Source of the DNA: an uncultured Eubacteriales bacterium
GTDB lineage: Bacteria > Bacillota > Clostridia > Christensenellales > Aristaeellaceae
DNA: 64,000 nucleotides
NCBI GenBank assembly: GCA_902767565.1
Contig: CACXHY010000003.1
Location: forward strand, 62,001 to 126,000
Direction: 5' to 3'
The first letter of the stretch is position 1, and each line of letters starts with the position of its first letter. Below are positions 1 through 8,349 of this stretch, in pieces. Below the pieces are notes generated by a model. It was given only the letters and a program-made list of their open reading frames with translations. It searched no databases and was not told the origin of the DNA. Made by a program: the position numbers and the translations under genes.

Positions 1-246
1 CTGATCTTTGTGGGCTACCCGGTGTGGTGGTACCGCGAGCCGTCCGTCGTCGACAGCTTCCTGGACGCCTATGACTTCACCGGCAGGAAGATCGTGCTAT
101 TCGCCACCTCCGGCAGCAGCGATCTGGGTGAGGAAGCCCCCGCCCGCGCGGCCGAAATCACCGGGGCGGAGATCCTCCCGGGCAGGCGTTTCCCCGCCGA
201 CACGTCGGCCGACGCGCTGAAGGCCTGGGCGGAGCGGTTCTGCTGA
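1..246 (+). CDS. flavodoxin family protein, C-terminal part (cut by window edge)
   Basis: The reading frame is open from base 1, so the start lies outside the window. About 81 residues are visible. The P-V-W-W turn near the left edge and the later F-A-T-S-G-S-S stretch match the FMN-binding loops of short flavodoxins, which carry single electrons in place of ferredoxin. No membrane segment is seen. The next gene starts 48 bases after the stop on the same strand, and a second flavoprotein follows, so this looks like the upstream part of a redox operon. The family is clear; the partner is unknown. Confidence 0.75.
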   Translation: MIFVGYPVWWYREPSVVDSFLDAYDFTGRKIVLFATSGSSDLGEEAPARAAEITGAEILPGRRFPADTSADALKAWAERFC

Positions 247-294
247 CGGACCCATCCCCGGAGCGGGACCGAGCGAGACACCGAGGTGAACCCG

Positions 295-978
295 ATGGAT
301 CTGAGCCATGTGTATTTTGTGATCGGGACGTCCTACGCGGGCAAATCGACCGTGGTCAGGAACCTGGCCGCAAAGCATCACGGCATCGAGCTGAACGAGA
401 ACTACCACGACGCAAAGCTGCCCGAGCTGGACAGCCGGGAGTTCCCCAACCTGACCTATACCCGCGACCTGAAGGACTGGCACGAGTTCATCCGCCGCAC
501 GCCGGACGAGTACGTCACCTGGCTGGTCAACGTGAAGAAGGAGTGCGAGACCGTCGAGCTGCGGATCCTCGGAGAACTCCTCGACAGGCCGGAGGCAAAG
601 GGCAGGCCGGTCTTCGCGGACACCAACATCTGCGTCGAGACCCTGCACCGCATCACGGACGAGCGGCATGTGCTGGTGATGCTGGCCGACCCGGAGATCG
701 GCATCCGCCGCTTCTTCGACCGGCCGGACCCGGAAAAGCAGTTCCTCTACCGGCTGATGCTGGAGGAGCCGGATCCGCAGGCAGCTTTGGACAACTACCG
801 GGAGATCCTGACACGGGTCTGCTCGAGAGAGAATTACGACGCGCTCCTCAACGCCGGCTTCCCCGTGCTCTTCCGCGACGAGAAGAGAAGCGAGGAGGAG
901 ACGGTCCGCCTGGCGGAGGAGATCTTCGGCCTGGCGCAGGAACAGGATACCGGAACAGAACGACAGCATTTGAGGTGA
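295..978 (+). CDS. P-loop (AAA/kinase-like) nucleotide-binding protein
   Basis: A 227-residue soluble protein. A Walker A loop, GTSYAGKST, lies at about residues 11-19, directly after the first beta strand, as in small kinases and AAA_18-type ATPases. No specific substrate signature is recognised. The ATG at 295 is preferred over the in-frame GTG at 286, because the GTG sits inside a GAGGTG ribosome site with six bases to the ATG. It ends 4 bases before the next gene, so the two are probably co-translated. The function is probably phosphoryl transfer to a small molecule, but this is inference. Confidence 0.65.
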   Translation: MDLSHVYFVIGTSYAGKSTVVRNLAAKHHGIELNENYHDAKLPELDSREFPNLTYTRDLKDWHEFIRRTPDEYVTWLVNVKKECETVELRILGELLDRPEAKGRPVFADTNICVETLHRITDERHVLVMLADPEIGIRRFFDRPDPEKQFLYRLMLEEPDPQAALDNYREILTRVCSRENYDALLNAGFPVLFRDEKRSEEETVRLAEEIFGLAQEQDTGTERQHLR

Positions 979-982
979 GAGC

Positions 983-1618
983 ATGAGCGGAAGAATCATC
1001 GCCGTCAACGCGGGCCCAAGGAGGGGCTGGAACACGGATACCCTGATCACGGAGGCCTCCCGCGGCGCGGAATCCGCCGGAGCCGCGGTGGAGCGCTTCG
1101 ACCTGTTCCGCCTGGAGCGGTACACGGGCTGCATCTCCTGCTTCGGCTGCAAGCGGGAGAAGAACAAGGGGCACTGCATCTGCCGGGACGGCCTGACGCC
1201 GGTCCTCGACGCGATCCGGGAGGCGGACGGTCTGATCATCGGCTCCCCGAACTATCTCAGCGAGCTGACCGCATCCTTCCGCGCCCTGTATGAGCGGCTG
1301 ATCTTCCAAAGCCTGACATACAACCGGGAAACGCCCTGCTGCAACCCGCGGCCCATCCCGGTGCTGCTGATCATGACGAGCAACGCGCCGGATACGATGT
1401 ATCGGGGCCTTGCCGAGAACTACCGGCAGACGCTGAGCCGCTTCGTCGGCCCGACGGAGGTCCTCGTCAGCGGCGACACCCTGCAGCTGAAGGACTACGG
1501 CAGGACGGACTGGCCCTGGACGATGTTCGATCCGGAGGCAAAGCAAAAGCGCCATGAGACGGTCTTCCCGGAGGAGTGCCGGAAAGCCTTCGACATGGGC
1601 GCTGCGCTGGTGCGATGA
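983..1618 (+). CDS. iron-sulfur flavoprotein (NADPH-dependent FMN reductase fold)
   Basis: 211 residues with a flavodoxin-like Rossmann fold. The N-terminal AVNAGPRRGWNTDTL resembles the FMN phosphate loop. A compact cysteine motif C-x2-C-x2-C-x7-C (about C50, C53, C56, C65) is the signature of the Isf iron-sulfur flavoproteins, which bind a 4Fe-4S cluster next to FMN. GSPNYLSELTASF is the second flavin loop. Isf proteins pass electrons from ferredoxin to small acceptors in anaerobes. The ribosome site GAGGTGA lies at the end of the preceding gene, and a terminator follows. The family call is secure; the physiological acceptor is unknown. Confidence 0.75.
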   Translation: MSGRIIAVNAGPRRGWNTDTLITEASRGAESAGAAVERFDLFRLERYTGCISCFGCKREKNKGHCICRDGLTPVLDAIREADGLIIGSPNYLSELTASFRALYERLIFQSLTYNRETPCCNPRPIPVLLIMTSNAPDTMYRGLAENYRQTLSRFVGPTEVLVSGDTLQLKDYGRTDWPWTMFDPEAKQKRHETVFPEECRKAFDMGAALVR

Positions 1619-1643
1619 TCACTGAAACAGGACGGAACCCGAC

Positions 1644-1677
1644 AGGCAGCGGGTACATACGGCTCCCGCTGCCTTTT
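1644..1677 (+). terminator. rho-independent terminator
   Basis: A 10-bp stem, AGGCAGCGGG with CCCGCTGCCT, is followed by TTTCGCTTT. It lies 26 bases after the stop of the iron-sulfur flavoprotein gene and closes that operon. Confidence 0.8.
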
Positions 1678-1703
1678 CGCTTTCGGATGAAGGTCTGCCG
1701 GAG

Positions 1704-2501
1704 TCACGTTTTCCGGCAGATATACAGCAGATGATTGGTGTGGCCGAGCAGCTCGCGCTTTTCGGCGAAATGCAGATACCAGGCGGCGAAAGCGCCGAAA
1801 TCCTCATCCCGGATCAGGAAATCCGCGCGGTCCTCGAGCGGCTCCAGCAGGCCGTCCACGCCCGCCGTCGTGATCCGCGCGACCGGTTTGCCGTCGAACA
1901 GGCGCTCAAATTCTTCCACGTCATACCCGGTGAACAGCTGCTCCTTGAAGTGCCGGATCCGGTAGTCCTCCGTGAAATTCTCCTCCTGGCCGGCCGCCCA
2001 GTTGCCCTGGAGGTAGTTGGTGTACATGATGGCGTAGACGGAGAGGAAGGCGAAGAGGATCACGCCGCCCGGCTTTGTCACGCGGATGGCCTCGTCGATG
2101 GCGCGGTGCACCTCCTCCGACCGGTAGAGATGATACATGGGCCCGAAGACGAGCGTCATGTCATAGGTGCCGCTCGCGAACCGGCTCAGGTCCGTTGCGT
2201 CTCCCCGGCAGGCCTCGAGGTTCTCCAGCCCCCTGCCGTTCTCCCGCAGGATCGCGAGATGGCTTTCGAGCAGTTCCACGGCGGTCACGCGCATGCCTTC
2301 CTTCGCCAGGGCGACGGAATACCTGCCGGTGCCCGCGCCGACCTCCAGCACCCTGGATCCCGGGCCCGCGTACCTGTGGATATAGGCCATGGTCGTCGCG
2401 TATTCCAACTGACCGTGGCGGGAGCGCGTCAGGCGGCTGTTCTCGTCCGCCTGTCCGTAAAAGCCGCCGATGATCTCTTCCCTGGTGCTCAGGCCGCTCA
2501 C
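1704..2501 (-). CDS. class I SAM-dependent methyltransferase
   Basis: 265 residues. VLEVGAGTGRYSVAL at about residues 50-64 is motif I of Rossmann methyltransferases. The acidic ribose-binding residue (VTAVELLESH) and the post-motif region GTYDMTLVFGPMYHLY follow in the usual order. The substrate cannot be told; a small molecule is likely, as no nucleic-acid-binding domain is present. The GTG start lies 6 bases after the stop of the Nudix gene, with AAAGGA just before it, so translation is probably coupled. It is the last gene of a three-gene leftward unit. Confidence 0.75.
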   Translation of the reverse strand: MSGLSTREEIIGGFYGQADENSRLTRSRHGQLEYATTMAYIHRYAGPGSRVLEVGAGTGRYSVALAKEGMRVTAVELLESHLAILRENGRGLENLEACRGDATDLSRFASGTYDMTLVFGPMYHLYRSEEVHRAIDEAIRVTKPGGVILFAFLSVYAIMYTNYLQGNWAAGQEENFTEDYRIRHFKEQLFTGYDVEEFERLFDGKPVARITTAGVDGLLEPLEDRADFLIRDEDFGAFAAWYLHFAEKRELLGHTNHLLYICRKT

Positions 2502-2507
2502 CGTCCT

Positions 2508-3080
2508 TTATCTCTCCGCGCCGGACATCGCCCAGGCATAGCAGTAGGCCTGGGTGCGGGCGGCGAAGGGTTCCGTGCGGAGAAGCTTCCAGATCTCCGC
2601 CTTCGTGTACCAGCCGGGGACGATCTCCTCGACGTCGGAGGTGCTCCTGCGGAACTCCCCGCCGGCCGTGCCGAAGACGGTGACGTTCCGCTCGTTGGCA
2701 AAGCCGACGGCGCTGTAGCTGTTGTCCAGAACGTCGTCGACGCGGGTGAGGGTGAGGCCGGTCTCCTCCCACAGCTCGCGCCTGGCGCTCTCCTCCGGTG
2801 TCTCGCCGGGATCGATCAGGCCGGCGGGGAAGTTGTAGATCCACTGCGCCATGGCCATGCGGAATTCCCGGTTGACGAGGATCCGCTCCCCGTCCTCGTC
2901 CGTCAGCACCATGACCACGGCGTTGGCCTGCCGGTTCTGCAGCTGCTCCAGCGTCCCGATGTTTTTCTTCCGGCTGATGATCTCATAGGTTTTGGGGTGC
3001 CCTTCCTCGGTCACATAGTCCACGTCGTAGCGGGTGATGAACCTGCCCTCGTGAATCTTCCGGATGCCCTGATATTTCAT
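2508..3080 (-). CDS. Nudix hydrolase, ADP-ribose pyrophosphatase-like
   Basis: 190 residues. The Nudix box is clear: GLIDPGETPEESARRELWEE followed by TG, matching G-x5-E-x7-REUxEExGU. The N-terminal beta domain (YVTEEGHPKTYEIISRK) is like that of the NudF/ADP-ribose pyrophosphatase group, which hydrolyses ADP-sugars. The ATG at 3080 is chosen because GGAAAGGATGG sits just before it; a longer in-frame start at 3128 has no such site. It lies between the TIGR04076 gene and a methyltransferase on the same strand. The exact substrate is not determinable. Confidence 0.8.
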   Translation of the reverse strand: MKYQGIRKIHEGRFITRYDVDYVTEEGHPKTYEIISRKKNIGTLEQLQNRQANAVVMVLTDEDGERILVNREFRMAMAQWIYNFPAGLIDPGETPEESARRELWEETGLTLTRVDDVLDNSYSAVGFANERNVTVFGTAGGEFRRSTSDVEEIVPGWYTKAEIWKLLRTEPFAARTQAYCYAWAMSGAER

Positions 3081-3172
3081 GGCGCTTCCATCCTTTCCGC
3101 TTCGCCGGCTGCCCATCCCGGCGCGCATGCCGTGCCGTCCGGGATCGCCGGCCCGGGGGAGCCTGTGCCTGT

Positions 3173-3538
3173 TCAGACCGTTTGGTCCGGGTAGTCGTAG
3201 AAGCCGCCCTTGTGGAAGTTCTCGTTTCCCAGCGGGACGGCGGTCAGCCGGAAGATCACGCAGCCGTCGGGACAGACGATGGTCTTCGTATACCTGCCGT
3301 CACCGCCGAGGTTCTCCAGATCGCCGCCGCTGCGGACGGCTTCCATCACGGGATAGAGCATCATCATGGTCTTCGAGCAGATCCCGTACCCGTCCCGGTT
3401 CACCGGGCAGCCGTAGGTGCATGTGTAGGTGTCGCCGATCTCCTCGCCGTTGCGGCAGTACCGCTCGGTGTGATCCCCGTGCAGAAAGCCCGTCACCTCG
3501 ACGGTGAACGCGTATTCCTCGTCATACCACTTTTTCAT
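3173..3538 (-). CDS. TIGR04076 family small protein
   Basis: 121 residues, recognised as the TIGR04076 family of small Clostridial proteins by the opening K-x-Y-x-F-T-V-E-V and several conserved cysteines (YTCTYGCP, CPDGCVIFRL). The family has no assigned biochemical role. Cysteine spacing suggests metal or cluster binding or redox chemistry, but this is inference. It is the first gene after a strong promoter at 3584-3612 and is followed by the Nudix and methyltransferase genes. Confidence 0.7.
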   Translation of the reverse strand: MKKWYDEEYAFTVEVTGFLHGDHTERYCRNGEEIGDTYTCTYGCPVNRDGYGICSKTMMMLYPVMEAVRSGGDLENLGGDGRYTKTIVCPDGCVIFRLTAVPLGNENFHKGGFYDYPDQTV

Positions 3539-3583
3539 GCCGGTCTCCTTTTCTTCCGTCTTCCGGGTTCGCCTGACATTTCT

Positions 3584-3612
3584 ATTCTACAGCGGGCACG
3601 GCGAAACCGCAG
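3584..3612 (-). promoter_or_regulatory. sigma-A type promoter for the TIGR04076-Nudix-methyltransferase unit
   Basis: Read on the minus strand: CTGCGG, a 17-base spacer, then TAGAAT about 45 bases before the start codon at 3538. The same TGCGG/TAGAAT pattern recurs upstream of several other genes here. Confidence 0.7.
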
Positions 3613-3652
3613 CGGTGTTTTCCCCCGGAATGCCGTGCGCACGCGGTCGGGA

Positions 3653-4903
3653 TCACTCTTCGTCTCCGGCCTTGAAGTTGTAGATCGGCCGGATGTGCGA
3701 GACGATCTCCGCCGTGGGCGCGATGTTCGCGACGATCTCGTCCATGGGCTTGTAGGCGAAGGGTGACTCGTCGAGGGTCCCCTTGTTGACGCAGGTCGTG
3801 TAGATGCCCTTCATGGCCTCCCTGTAGTCCTTCATGGAGATCGAGGAACGGGCGTCCGAGCGGGACATCAGGCGGCCGGCGCCGTGGGGCGCGGAGCTGT
3901 TCCAGTCCGGGTTGCCCTTCCCGACGCAGATCAGCGCGCCGTCCCGCATGTTGATCGGGATCAGCAGGCGCTCGCCCGCCATCGCCGAGACCGAACCCTT
4001 CCGCAGGATCATATGCTCCAGGTCGATGTAGTTGTGGACGGTCTCGAACTGCTCCTCGGCGTGGAGCTTGCACTTTTTGAGGATGGTCTCGGTGATGATC
4101 CGGCGGTTGAGGGCGGCGTAGCGCTGCATGACGCCCATATCGTGCAGGTAGTCGTCCAGCAGGTCGCCCTCGCACCAGGAGACCTCGTAGGGCACCGTCA
4201 CCTCCGCCTCCGGCAGGGAGGCCAGCCACTCCGGCAGGCGCTTGCTGATCTCCCGCTCGAGCCCTTCGTCCCGCAGCTGCTGAATGAAGGCCTTCTGCCG
4301 CTCGGCGATCTCGGCCTTGCGCCGGTCACCCAGGCCGTTCAGGCGGTCGTAGGCCTGTTTCTGGTAGTATTCGGCGACGTCCTTGCCGCTGCGCCGGGAA
4401 CCGGTGTGCACTACCAGCCAGATGTTTCCCTCCTCGTCCCGGTCCAGCTCCCAGAAGTGGTTGCCGCCGCCCAGGGTGCCCAGGCTCAGGTCAAAGACCT
4501 GTTCCGAGACCTTGCAGTTCGGCCGGCGGAAGCAGGCCAGCTCCTCCGCGGAGATGCCGTCCGAGAGACTGTGCGGAGAGGAGCGCATCCGCATGCCGGC
4601 CGGGATCTCCGCCTGGCTGACGCTGTCGAATTTCGGGAGGTCGATGCGCTTTTCCTTCAGCCTTGTGGCCAGCATACCGCAGCCGATGTCCACGCCCACC
4701 AGGTTGGGGATCACCTTGTCCGTGACGGTCATGGTGGTGCCGATGACGCAGCCCGCGCCGGCGTGGCAGTCCGGCATGATGCGGACCTTCGCGCCGGCCG
4801 CGCAGGGCTGGTTCATCAGGTTGAGGATCTGGGCGGCGGTCGCGTCGTCGCAGCGGTCGGTGAAGACCTTCGCCTGATTGTATTTGCCGGTGATTTCGAT
4901 CAT
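3653..4903 (-). CDS. rtcB: RtcB family RNA ligase
   Basis: 416 residues. RtcB joins RNA 2',3'-cyclic phosphate or 3'-phosphate ends to 5'-OH ends using GTP and Mn2+. The metal site motifs are present: MPDCHAGAGCVIG near residues 45-57, VGVDIGCGM near 72-80 and the GGGNHFWEL stretch in the middle. APHGAGRLMSR near the C-terminus holds the conserved histidine of the guanylylation region. The length is normal for the shorter bacterial RtcB clade. The ATG at 4903 is preferred to the GTG at 4912 because GAGGTGA lies six bases before it. The RNA substrate in this organism is unknown. Confidence 0.9.
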   Translation of the reverse strand: MIEITGKYNQAKVFTDRCDDATAAQILNLMNQPCAAGAKVRIMPDCHAGAGCVIGTTMTVTDKVIPNLVGVDIGCGMLATRLKEKRIDLPKFDSVSQAEIPAGMRMRSSPHSLSDGISAEELACFRRPNCKVSEQVFDLSLGTLGGGNHFWELDRDEEGNIWLVVHTGSRRSGKDVAEYYQKQAYDRLNGLGDRRKAEIAERQKAFIQQLRDEGLEREISKRLPEWLASLPEAEVTVPYEVSWCEGDLLDDYLHDMGVMQRYAALNRRIITETILKKCKLHAEEQFETVHNYIDLEHMILRKGSVSAMAGERLLIPINMRDGALICVGKGNPDWNSSAPHGAGRLMSRSDARSSISMKDYREAMKGIYTTCVNKGTLDESPFAYKPMDEIVANIAPTAEIVSHIRPIYNFKAGDEE

Positions 4904-5034
4904 GAGGGTCACCTCGGTATTTTGCTGTATGATTCCGCCGAAGCCGGCAGAATTTGCCGCACGCGGCGCGGATTTCGTGTATGATGGGGGAGGGAAAGGG
5001 TGCGGACGGCCCGCCCTGCACGGAGGGATGAGAG

Positions 5035-5328
5035 ATGGACTTTAGTGTGATGATCGCGGTCATGACCTTCCGCCTCCGCGCACCCTGGGTGCACAGCCTG
5101 AAGGAGAAGCGGATGATCGTCAAAAGCCTTGTGGCGCAGCTGCAGACCCGCTTCCGGGTCTCGGCGGCGGAGATCGGTGAGCAGGATACCCATCAGATCA
5201 TCGTCATCGGCGCTGCGGCCGTCGTGCCGCACCGCGCCCTGGCGGACAGCCTGATGGACGCGGTCTCCGCCTTTGTGGAGGAAAACACGGAGGCCGAGGT
5301 CCTGGAGGAAACCCGCGAGATCCGATGA
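5035..5328 (+). CDS. DUF503 domain-containing protein
   Basis: 97 residues matching the DUF503 (YlxP-like) family: a short ferredoxin-like alpha/beta fold with the conserved WVHSLKEKRMIVKSL at about residues 18-32. In many Bacillota this family sits near rbfA/infB, but here it heads a pair with a PhzF protein. The biochemical function is not established. The start is preceded by GGAGGGATGAGAG, a good ribosome site, and the stop lies 15 bases before the next gene. Confidence 0.8.
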   Translation: MDFSVMIAVMTFRLRAPWVHSLKEKRMIVKSLVAQLQTRFRVSAAEIGEQDTHQIIVIGAAAVVPHRALADSLMDAVSAFVEENTEAEVLEETREIR

Positions 5329-5343
5329 GAGAGGAGGAGCAGG

Positions 5344-6129
5344 ATGCTGAAACAGTACATCGTCGACGCCTTTACGGACAGGCCTTTCTCCGGGAACCCG
5401 GCGGCTGTCTGCGTGGCGGACCGCTGGCCGAAGGAGGCCTCCATGATGCTGCTGGCCATGGAGAACAACCTGTCGGAGACAGCTTTCCTCGTCCGGGAGG
5501 AGGGCAGCTGGCGCCTGCGCTGGTTCACCCCGGGGACCGAGGTGGACCTGTGCGGCCACGCGACCCTGGCCTCCGCCTTCGTGATCCTGAATCTCGTCGA
5601 GCCGGGGAGCGATACGGTCCGCTTCCTTACGCGAAGCGGCGTCCTGACGGTCCGACGGAAGGGCGGCCTCTACGAGATGGACTTCCCGACCTGCGAAATG
5701 AAGGAGATCCCGGTCACCGATGCGATGGAGCGGGCCTTTGGGATCCGTCCGGTCAAAGCGCTGCTGGGGACGGACCTGGTGTGCGTGTTTGAAACGGAGG
5801 AGCAGGTGCGGACCATGACGCCGGACCAGGGCCTGCTGACGGCCCTGGAGGGGCGGATCCAGAACGCCACGGCGCGGGGGAGGGAGACCGACTGCGTCTC
5901 CCGCAGCTTCTGCCCGAAGCTCGCGATCCCGGAGGATCCGGTCTGCGGGTCGGCTCACTGCCAGATCGCGGAGTACTGGTCGCGCGAACTGGGAAAGAAG
6001 ACGATCACCGCTTACCAGGCGTCGAAGCGCGGCGGATACCTGCGCTGCGAGATGCGGGGCGGCGGCCGGATCGCCATCAGCGGGGAAGCGGCGCTCGTGG
6101 CCGTCTCGGAGATCGCTGCGGCGCTGTGA
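5344..6129 (+). CDS. PhzF family isomerase/epimerase-like protein
   Basis: 261 residues. FTDRPFSGNPAAVC at about residues 10-23 and the central E (NNLSETAFL, about residue 45) are the PhzF signature, including the catalytic glutamate. DLCGHATLAS at about 70-79 and EDPVCGSAHC near 200 are the paired loops of the two diaminopimelate-epimerase-like halves. PhzF itself isomerises a phenazine precursor, but most homologues, such as yddE, have no known substrate and no phenazine genes are near. The ribosome site GAGGAGGAGCAGG lies just before the ATG. Probably co-transcribed with DUF503. Confidence 0.85.
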   Translation: MLKQYIVDAFTDRPFSGNPAAVCVADRWPKEASMMLLAMENNLSETAFLVREEGSWRLRWFTPGTEVDLCGHATLASAFVILNLVEPGSDTVRFLTRSGVLTVRRKGGLYEMDFPTCEMKEIPVTDAMERAFGIRPVKALLGTDLVCVFETEEQVRTMTPDQGLLTALEGRIQNATARGRETDCVSRSFCPKLAIPEDPVCGSAHCQIAEYWSRELGKKTITAYQASKRGGYLRCEMRGGGRIAISGEAALVAVSEIAAAL

Positions 6130-6142
6130 CGGCCCCTGGGCT

Positions 6143-6751
6143 TCAGTAATCCTCCACGTCGAACCGGCGGTCTTTGAAATAGAAATCCCGGTCGGCCCCG
6201 GTGATGTACCGCAGGACCCTGCAGGGATTGCCTGCGGCGACGGCGTTGTCGGGAATGTCTTTGGTCACGACGCTGCCCGCGCCGATCACGGCGTTGTTCC
6301 CGATGGTCACGCCGGGCATGATGACGGCGTTGCCGCCGAGCCACACATTGTCCCCGATCGTGACGGCGATCCCGTATTCGTAGCCGGAGTTGCGCGAATC
6401 CGGATGGACGGGGTGTCCGGCCGTGTAGATCGACACGTTCGGGGCGATCTGCGCGTTCTTTCCGATCCGGACTTTTCCCACGTCCAGGATGGTCAGGTTG
6501 TAGTTTGCGAAGAAGTTCTCCCCGACCTCGATGTTATATCCGTAATCACAGTGGAACGGCGGCTCGATGTGAACGACGCGGCCGGCTTTCCCGAGGATCT
6601 TCCGGATAAGCCTGTCCTGCTCCTCCTCATCCTCCGGCGGCAGCAGATTGTAGCGGCGGATGCGCTTCTTATTCTCCAGACGCTCCTCGCTCAGCCCGTC
6701 CAGCCAGGCCTTGTACGGCAGTCCGGCCAGCATCCTTTCTTTTTGGTTCAC
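6143..6751 (-). CDS. sugar O-acetyltransferase, maltose/galactoside acetyltransferase type
   Basis: 202 residues if started at the GTG at 6751. The N-terminal KERMLAGLPYKAW is the maltose-acetyltransferase helical cap, and the rest is a left-handed beta helix of hexapeptide repeats (NVWLGGNAVIMPGVTIGNN). The catalytic histidine is in IYTAGHPVHP. Such enzymes move acetyl from acetyl-CoA to sugars or related acceptors. GAGGGA six bases before the GTG supports this start; an in-frame ATG at 6774 is an alternative. An open frame runs further upstream but has no family match. Confidence 0.85.
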   Translation of the reverse strand: MNQKERMLAGLPYKAWLDGLSEERLENKKRIRRYNLLPPEDEEEQDRLIRKILGKAGRVVHIEPPFHCDYGYNIEVGENFFANYNLTILDVGKVRIGKNAQIAPNVSIYTAGHPVHPDSRNSGYEYGIAVTIGDNVWLGGNAVIMPGVTIGNNAVIGAGSVVTKDIPDNAVAAGNPCRVLRYITGADRDFYFKDRRFDVEDY

Positions 6752-6944
6752 GGAGGGTCCCTCGCTTTCTCTCATCGGTCGGTTGTCGGTGATCATTCCG
6801 GTGTTCCGCAGGCTGCGCACCGGGAAGCGGTGATGAAGACGGAACATGGGCTCATCCCGGGTTTTCTGCGTCAAATCCGTGTAAAACGAGGCGGCAAACC
6901 ATGTATGTGAGTGCCGGAACAGGTCCGGGAACGGACGGCACGGA

Positions 6945-7877
6945 TCACACACCGGGCATTCCGATCTGCGGTTCAATCCAACTCTCCTGGCGGGCATCAT
7001 GGATCCTGTCGTCGGGGCGCAGATGGCCGATCAGGAGCGGGGAGTCGGGGTCGTGCAGGCGCATGTTCGCCCTCACGGTCTGCGCATCGTCGTTCGCGTA
7101 GCAGTAGCGGCACAGGTGACCGCAGGAGCTGTAGGCCCCGATGTCACCGCCCAGGTAACAGGCGCAGCCTTCGCGGGCGGGCCTGAAGGACGGGACCTTC
7201 AGCCGGAGCCCCAGCGCGCGCTCGTACATCGCGACGGTCATGCATCCGCCGCAGTCGGCGCCGAAGGGGGCCAGCTCGTTCCCCTCCGCACAGGGGTGGA
7301 CCGTCATCCCGTGCTCCCGCGCGATCCCGATCATGGCTTTCCCCAGCGAAAGCCTTTCCTCCCGGGGGACGGGGCGCGCCTCCGGAAAGCCGCGCTTTGT
7401 CTTTTCATACAGGTCGATGAAGCTGATGACGACCGTTCGGGTGTATCCGGACAGGGCCCCGGCCATGTACGCGAACGCCCGGAGATGCCGTTCCGCCGGC
7501 CATTCCCCGCTGATCAGGATCGGATCGTACCGCCAGCCGACACGGTCGATGCCCACGGCCTCCGACAGCCGCCGGAAGCTCTCCAGGACCTGCCGTTTGT
7601 CCGGCACATGGGGCTCGAGATCCTTCCCGTAGGGCGTGACCGTCACATACCAGAACTGGCCGAACGGGCGGAGCAGTTCCAGGTGCGGCAGCATGGGCGC
7701 GGGGTTCTTGGTGCAAAAGCCGATGAGATCCACCACGTCCGGGGTCAGGCGGTAGCGAGTGACCTGCTGCGGGTTGTACGGATTCCGCACGAGCACAAAG
7801 CCGGCCTTCAGCCGGTTCACGAACCACCGCGAATAGAAGGCCGGGATATCCGTGCGCTGGCCGGTGTTGATGATCAT
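6945..7877 (-). CDS. DUF1848 family protein
   Basis: 310 residues. It matches DUF1848: the N-terminal TDIPAFYSRWFVNRLKAG, the central YDPIL and the cysteine-rich C-terminus with CGGC, CACYLGGD and CGHLCRYCYAN. The last motif, C-x3-C-x2-C-Y-A-N, resembles a radical-SAM cluster site, but at the wrong end of the protein. The family is widespread in anaerobes and has no proven reaction; metal-cluster chemistry is inference. GGAGG lies 8 bases before the ATG, and a consensus-like promoter lies 60-90 bases upstream. Confidence 0.8.
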   Translation of the reverse strand: MIINTGQRTDIPAFYSRWFVNRLKAGFVLVRNPYNPQQVTRYRLTPDVVDLIGFCTKNPAPMLPHLELLRPFGQFWYVTVTPYGKDLEPHVPDKRQVLESFRRLSEAVGIDRVGWRYDPILISGEWPAERHLRAFAYMAGALSGYTRTVVISFIDLYEKTKRGFPEARPVPREERLSLGKAMIGIAREHGMTVHPCAEGNELAPFGADCGGCMTVAMYERALGLRLKVPSFRPAREGCACYLGGDIGAYSSCGHLCRYCYANDDAQTVRANMRLHDPDSPLLIGHLRPDDRIHDARQESWIEPQIGMPGV

Positions 7878-7937
7878 GGAATCAGCCTCCGGATGATGCG
7901 GCGTCGCCGAAGCGGTCCCGTATTCATCATTACGGCC

Positions 7938-7966
7938 ATTCTACACCCATCGCGCCGAAACCGCAA
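7938..7966 (-). promoter_or_regulatory. sigma-A type promoter for the DUF1848 gene
   Basis: On the minus strand TTGCGG, 17 bases, TAGAAT. The spacer ends in GATGGGTG, exactly as in the promoter at 31804-31832, so the two are near copies in their -10 region. Confidence 0.75.
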
Positions 7967-8005
7967 CCCATGCGGCGCCGGAGCCTTTCATACGCACCGG
8001 TCCGC

Positions 8006-8158
8006 TTACCGGCGGCTGTCCGTTTCCCTCTGGGACGGGCTCCGGTAAGCAAGCTGGGCCAGATCGAAGATCAGGTCCAGGAATTGAAGCAGGATCTCAA
8101 GCAGGATGAAGATCGGTGCGACCCTCCTTTCCGGCGATGCTTGTCCCATCGCTGTCAT
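8006..8158 (-). CDS. possible small amphipathic or membrane peptide (weak call)
   Basis: The space from 7878 to 8349 holds no normal gene. On the minus strand it contains an open frame whose middle reads IFILLEILLQFLDLIFDLAQ, strongly hydrophobic and leucine-rich, with a charged tail RSPSQRETDSRR. An ATG at 8158 gives 50 residues but has no good ribosome site. An AAGGAGG site further in is followed, nine bases later, by ATC in place of a start codon at the hydrophobic segment. This could be a real small protein with a rare start, a mutated remnant or chance. Confidence 0.25.
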   Translation of the reverse strand: MTAMGQASPERRVAPIFILLEILLQFLDLIFDLAQLAYRSPSQRETDSRR

Positions 8159-8235
8159 CCGTAATATCCGCGGGGCACGCGAAAGGTTACGGGGATTTCC
8201 GGAAAAACTGAGAGGGGATAGCCTGAGGACTGCGC

Positions 8236-8264
8236 TTGCAAATCCTCCGATTCCCTGCTATGAT
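8236..8264 (+). promoter_or_regulatory. promoter for the metallophosphoesterase gene
   Basis: TTGCAA, 17 bases, TATGAT, about 85 bases before the GTG start at 8350. A leader of about 75 bases follows, in which no riboswitch was recognised. Confidence 0.6.
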
Positions 8265-8349
8265 GCTGTCAGACGCATGAATTCCGAAGAGAAAGACTCC
8301 GCCGCGGGATACCGTTCCGCCACAGATATGAGAACAGGAGGAAAAGGCC

